Shown here: in pieces, positions 59,255 through 64,000 of the stretch | Numbering within the stretch: position 1 is the stretch's first letter | Layout of the letters: every line of letters starts with the position of its first letter | DNA from: Apostichopus japonicus | Taxonomy: Eukaryota; Echinodermata; Holothuroidea; Aspidochirotida; Stichopodidae | DNA: 64,000 nt | Reading direction: 5' to 3' | Assembly: GCF_037975245.1 (NCBI RefSeq) | Contig: NC_092576.1 | Location: forward strand, 44,447,111 to 44,511,110 | Translations under genes and position numbers: made by a program | Notes under the pieces: generated by a model | What the model saw: the letters and a program-made list of their open reading frames with translations, nothing else | Database searches by the model: none | Told to the model about the DNA's origin: nothing

Positions 59255-59345
59255 TCATAGTTTCGTTTAAACGTTCATCAGGTTTTATTAAACGTTTAAA
59301 CGATGTTTCGTTCGTTAACACGTTTAAACGTGTAAACGACACAGC
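59255..59345. repeat. Cluster of CGTTTAAACG palindromes
   Basis: GTTTAAAC with flanking CG occurs three times within 70 bp, in overlapping inverted arrangements such as ACACGTTTAAACGTGT. This is unusual local symmetry with no assigned role. Confidence 0.5.
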
Positions 59346-59863
59346 ACTGCTGGATATCGATGACGGCAGGAGGCTAGAACATGACCTACAATACTGTTAC
59401 CAGCCGCCAGTAGCTAAATTCAAATATGAAATTTTCAACTCTAGGTAACGCGATAATCACATATCAGAAGTAGTTCAAAATATAATGAGAGGTATCAACG
59501 TTTATAAATTATTATGCGAGACTTTGCGTTGCGAAATATTTAAAATATCGCATAAAAACGTGTTCGTAGTCTTGTTGGCAGTTTTAGTACTGTTTGTCAC
59601 ACACGTGGCACGTGCAAGAACTGCGCAATCTTAATTACTGCTTACAGCCGTTTTAATGTTAATAGTGGACATAGCTGTGACCTTGTCGGCAAAAACCCTG
59701 GATGAAAGCATTTTTCTCTAATTTGTATTGTGCAAGATTTCCCCATTTCTGAAAATTGTTACCCGAGAATCCGAGAATCTAAAAGGGCTATTCATTAAAG
59801 TTGGAAACCTGTTAATCACACGTTTGAAGTGGAAGAGTATTAAACTTTCTTACAAGTTTAAAG

Positions 59864-60195
59864 GTCTGCTGTATAGACCCCAACTATAGCACCCTATCAT
59901 GGAAAAGTTTCTTGAGATTACGGAATCGACCTGCCTTGGTCGTAAAATGACCTCTTTTGACCAATTAGTATGCAACTCCTGCCACATATTTTTCTTGTAT
60001 GAGGGTCTTTGTGTGAACGCTGTATGATTAACTACACTGTAGACATGAACATATTTCCACAGTGTTTACACAAAGAGCCTCATGGTGTAAAGAAGCTATG
60101 CAGGCTAATTATAGAGCCTGAGGTCGATACGTAATCACAAAACTTCCTAGCTATATCGTGCTATAATTGGGGCAAATAAAGCTGATCTCTAAAAT
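59864..60195. mobile_element. Long imperfect inverted repeat (foldback)
   Basis: The left arm has CCCCAACTATAGCACCCTAT, GAGATTACGGAATCGACCTG and GGGTCTTTGTGTGAACGCTG. The right arm, read in reverse, has CCCCAATTATAGCACGATAT, GTGATTACGTATCGACCTCA and GCTCTTTGTGTAAACACTGT in the same order. The arms are about 150 bp each with about 80 percent identity by eye. It fits an old MITE; no target duplication was identified. Confidence 0.65.
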
Positions 60196-60679
60196 CTCAG
60201 TGATTTTGTTGATCTCCTAAAAAAACACTCTTCTGAGGCTGATATAATACACAACTTCGAAATGAAAGGGATGAAAAGTTGATACAGAGTACTCACTGAA
60301 ATGCAGTAATCTGTACCGCCGTCCTTTTTTCAGTGTAAAGAGTCTAGTCGGTGTAAGGAGTGTACACAATTGCCACATGAAAGAATACGCGACAGTAACT
60401 TACTGTATCGAATCTTAGAACTTTAACAACATTCATCTAGGGATGTACTACTTTAATCTGTTGATGATACCAACAACAAGCAGAGTCTGCAACATTGCTT
60501 CTGTGATCCTGCTAAGAGAGCTTATTATCAATTAACCGCCTACAAATTGTGTACAATTACTTTTGTTAATTGCGGTACTCGTAAGGCTTAGTGTAAACAT
60601 TTGAGTTTCACCTTTGATATTATTTATTACCACTAGCATTGTGTTATTATTATTTCTAGATGGTTTTTTTTGTAAGCTG
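60196..60679. other. No gene recognised
   Basis: Sequence between the foldback and the reverse-transcriptase relic. It may include decayed downstream LINE sequence. Confidence 0.3.
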
Positions 60680-61160
60680 TCAGATCGTGATTTAATTCCA
60701 AATATGCAATTGAAAGGGCTTCGTTAACATCGAGACTATTATAATATACAGTTATGTCGTCGGCAAATAATATAAACTGAAGGACACGTGATGACTTAGA
60801 TTAATACCATTGGTATTTAATGTGAAAAGTAGAGGACCCAATATGGAACCTTGCAATACGCCAATATTCATATTTGAAGAGTACAGTCATTGCGTTAAAA
60901 AGAGCAAACTGTTCCCCCATTTGTACGATACAGTTGAAACAATTTGAGTGCCACAACCCGAACTCCATATCTATATAATTTATTAAGTAAAATCTGGTGA
61001 TGAATAACTGTGCCAAACGCAGGTAAAACTGAAACAGGTCGGTTATTTGAAACAATTTAGGCTCCGCAGGATTTTTATCAGGAAAGACCTTAGCAATTTT
61101 TAACTCATTGGTGCAGATACCCTCAGAAAAAGGCAAGTTCGAAATATGAGTAAGCAGAGT
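60680..61160 (-). pseudogene. Non-LTR retrotransposon reverse transcriptase, broken
   Basis: Minus-strand pieces in order and in different frames: HISNLPFSEGICTNELKIAK (about 61148-61089), the RT segment before the first catalytic block; then a decayed stretch; then GVLQGSILGPLLF at 60862-60824, the family's G.PQGS.LGPLLF block; then VLQFILFADDITVYY, containing FADD with the catalytic Asp pair (60756-60767). At least two frameshifts separate them, and the domain between the first and second block is scrambled. The motif style is that of LINEs of the Jockey/CR1/L2 kind. A poly-C insertion lies upstream at about 61287. Confidence 0.85.
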
Positions 61161-61780
61161 AATTTTACAAGCACGAATAACAGTGAATAATTTTAATTCT
61201 TTTAATCGATCAGCATGAAGAGTAAGGGAAGCACTTCGATTACAAAATTTAGATATCTCAATAGCTTGCAAACAAGTGTATGTGGGGGGGGGGGGGGGTA
61301 GTTCTTCTTTCCTTGCTTTGATCACCACCCTAACCCCGTTCTGCGGTTCTTGAATGTTAGGTCTTTGTAAGTTGACCAAAAATTCACTGATATTTTTTTT
61401 AATTCAAAAGGTCAATTTATTTGTTTCTCTTACTATGCTCCTTCATAAGGCATAGCAGAAATAAATGTGCGAATAATATAACGCTTTATTTGAAATGTTC
61501 AGATCCCTAAATCCTTTATTCATACAAGTATCAAAATCGATCATGGAAAAAAAAAATACATTTGCGCACATATGCCTATAAGGGCGTGCAGGTGTGACTT
61601 AATTTGTATTTATGATATGCCTTATATTAAAGAGAATAGTAAAGAAAACGATTAAAGTTTATTTATTTTCACGTCGCATGCTTTCTGAAGGAGTCACAAA
61701 CGGACTGTGAGAAACCTTATAATCTACCTGAAACCACTGCATGCATTGATATTCATTTTTGGTCTCTTCTCAGTTTTCAG

Positions 61781-64000
61781 GAATACACCATCAGCCGCAC
61801 AAACAGCGAATTCACACCGTCGCCAGGACAGCCTCTGGTACCGAGTAGCTTCGAGCCTTCTAGGCCCCGCTGAGCACAAGTTAAAAACCGTATTGGGTCT
61901 CAGTTTCTACCTTTACAAGACGTATATGAAAGATGGCATGGTCGAAAAGTGGTTTAAAGATCTACGAGAGACTAAATACACCGACGTACCACACTCGGAA
62001 GATGAGGTACTCAGTAGCTCAACTGGGAACCTGGGAGAACGCCAAAGAGCTGATCAAGGAGACATTGAATCTCAGACAGATCATATGGAAGATGCAGTTG
62101 ACGCGATTGTTCCTTCCAGTGAAAGATTCTGCATTTGCTACCAAGTCAACGATGGCAGCCCCTATGTGCAGTGTGATATTTGTCAGCAATGGTTTCATTT
62201 CAAGTGTGTTGGTTTACCTTCGTCTCCGCATACAACAGACCGAGTAAAACGGGACCCATTTAGATGCAAGAAATGCTTGCCCACGGTATCTCGTGGAATT
62301 AAAAACATCGGAAATTCATGCTGGTTCGCATCGACAGTCCAGGCAGTCAAGGTGACTCACGTTGGTCACATCCTTAAAAACCGGTCCAACTCAAACAATG
62401 CTGTTGGAGAAATGTTAACACGGATTCTTCGCAATTTAGAAGAGAAAAGCTGCCGTCCAATTGGTGACAGGGCGGTGAGACAAGCTGTTCAGACTATTGC
62501 CGACGAGGTGCGTGGTCCTTTCCTTAACTGCCAAGATCAGCAAGACGCAAGTGAGTTTTTCTCGAACTGCATCCTTGACAATCTGCATCAAGAATATGTT
62601 GCAAATATGATCTCGCCAGTCACTACAACTTTCGCAACTGAGATAGTCACATGTCTGAATTGCGGAAACGAGGAGAAACGAAATCAGTCTCTGCCAATGC
62701 TTACCATCACCCCTCACAGGCCAGAAGTTGTGAAGAACATTGCTGCCCTCTTTGAAGACGAAGTTCGTGACGGTATTTGTTGCTCCGAATGCAGAGAAAG
62801 ACAACTGAAAGGATACAGTTACGAAATAGCCAAGTTGCCTCCTTGTTTAGTTGTAAATATAAACCGCACGCAAAGGGATGGCAATAAATGTAATTCATCT
62901 CTGGATTCTATACAAAGAATGATCATCTCATCCTCTAATGTACACTTTGAAGACACAACGTTTTCACCTTATTATTACCAACTTATTTCGGCTGTAGTTC
63001 ATCGAGGACAGGATAAGGGTGGCCACTACTACACCTATGTTTTAAAAAACGGTAGTGTGTTTCAACTTAACGACGAATCTGTACAAAACTGCACCACTGA
63101 AAATGCCGTCGCAGACATTGCCTTGAATGGCATTTTATTATTTTATGAACTTTCAGAGAATTTAGATACAACAGGAAAGGTGGAAATAAGTAACAACGAT
63201 GAATCGGATTTCGCTAAATTTGACACCAATTCACCAACTGTCAATGGGTATTCTCCTCAAGATGTCAAACCCAACACTTCAAATGAAACATGCCAACAGC
63301 AATCTCTTCAAGACGAAACTAACTTCTTCATAGATTCAGTTCAGCAGGCGGAAGGAGAAACACCGATTAGTGACGCAACACTCGCCGATCTTAGTGCTTC
63401 ACCCATATTCAAAAGGTTTTACGAGGTGACCATTCCAACGTCTGCTACATTTAAGATTGACGAAGATGCATGGACACAACTGAGGAAGGAACAGAAGGGG
63501 ACGAGACTACCATTGCAGTGGGTAAACGTCTTTTACGACGGGCTTCGTAAATCCAACCCATTCTGTACGTTGATGTTTAAAAGACACAGAGTTGCAAAAC
63601 AGAGTAGTAGGAAAACATCCAGCATTATTTTCTCCGCCAGTGCATACTGTTGTCGACGTCCGACGTGCAACGTATCTGCTACACTATCGATAGATGAAAA
63701 CCTGATATGCAGTGTACAATACTACGGTCGTGTCAAACACACAACTAACGAGACGGCACAGCGCCCAATCCGAGCAGAGGAAAGGTTGAAATTGCAAAAT
63801 GAACTTTGGAACAATCATTGCCCGTCCCGAAAAAATATGGAAAACTTAAAGGAAATGGATGACAGTGTATTCGCCAGCGGAAATCTAACTGGAGTAGGTG
63901 CCGACAGCTCAACTTTTAAACAAATCAGCTATGAAGGGAGACGTCGACTTCAGAGTGACAAGGACCTCATTACCAGCCTCCTGGTGAAAGAGAAGCTCAA
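61781..64000 (+). CDS. PHD finger-USP protease with MULE-like C-region, partial
   Basis: One frame is open from 61689 to the window edge. I start at the acceptor TTCTCAGTTTTCAG; the first in-frame ATG is at 61926. Visible order (residue 1 = codon 61782): about 16-52, an OTU-like segment (RRQDSLWYRVASSLLGPAEH) with Ser where OTU proteases have the catalytic Cys; 115-168, a PHD finger (FCIC, CDIC, WFHFKC, CKKC: C4HC3); 175-458, a USP (C19) core with Cys box GIKNIGNSCWFAS (Cys at 62319), QQDASEFF, a CLNC/CSEC zinc site, His box GGHYYTYV (His at 63024) and NDESV; after a polar linker, about 547-740, NPFCTLMFKRHR, AYCCRRPTC and RPIRAEERLKL, resembling the zinc-binding N-part of MULE/NOF transposases. 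PHD fingers bind histone tails and USPs remove ubiquitin. The protease core looks intact. The transposase link is inference. Confidence 0.85.

Noticed and set aside
61933-62247. 104-codon + frame overlapping the PHD region
   Set aside because: It is out of frame with the PHD-USP reading, which has clear zinc and catalytic motifs.
62436-62898. Minus-strand frames under the USP core
   Set aside because: Shadows of the + strand USP coding sequence.

Overview
The window is animal nuclear DNA: split genes with GT/AG introns, large introns, minisatellites, a long satellite array, hAT-type and other inverted-repeat transposons, a decayed non-LTR retrotransposon, and THAP and P2X7-like cysteine domains. 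The mix fits a marine deuterostome invertebrate, most likely an echinoderm; that placement is inference. Most open frames in the window are chance frames inside repeats.

Left part (1-19.6 kb): a 68-bp minisatellite (0.73-2.3 kb), a duplicated copy of a DNMT2 exon with its flanks (2.46-2.77 kb), a three-copy repeat rich in nuclear-receptor half-sites (4.2-5.0 kb), a broken THAP-domain gene on + (5.4-8.0 kb), a broken P2X7-like cysteine-domain gene on - (8.9-9.8 kb), a TTAA-flanked MITE (12.07-12.53 kb) and a 306-bp tandem duplication. The rest of this part shows no recognisable gene.

Middle (19.8-29.1 kb): seven consecutive exons on the - strand, in phase, of the tRNA cytosine-C5 methyltransferase TRDMT1/DNMT2. 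Its introns hold three minisatellites (48, 60 and about 50 bp units) and a 1147-bp hAT-like element with a perfect 8-bp target duplication. The first coding exon and the C-terminal exons were not found. Immediately upstream of the visible gene, 30.6-51.25 kb is about 20.6 kb of satellite with a 216-bp monomer, arranged in places as a ten-monomer (2.16 kb) higher-order repeat. The edges are diverged, and an inverted relic lies at 52.9 kb.

Right part (51.3-64 kb): a transposon graveyard. It has a foldback element with an (AT)n core, a MITE with repeated CAAAACGTCC boxes, three hAT-like elements nested inside one another (each with its own 8-bp target duplication), two further inverted-repeat elements and a frameshifted reverse transcriptase. 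At the right edge a 2.2-kb reading frame on + runs off the window. It encodes an OTU-like segment lacking the catalytic Cys, an intact PHD finger, an intact ubiquitin-specific protease (C19) core with Cys, His and Asn/Asp boxes, and a Cys/His region resembling the N-terminal part of MULE/NOF-type transposases. This possible deubiquitinase-transposase fusion is the most unusual coding region here.
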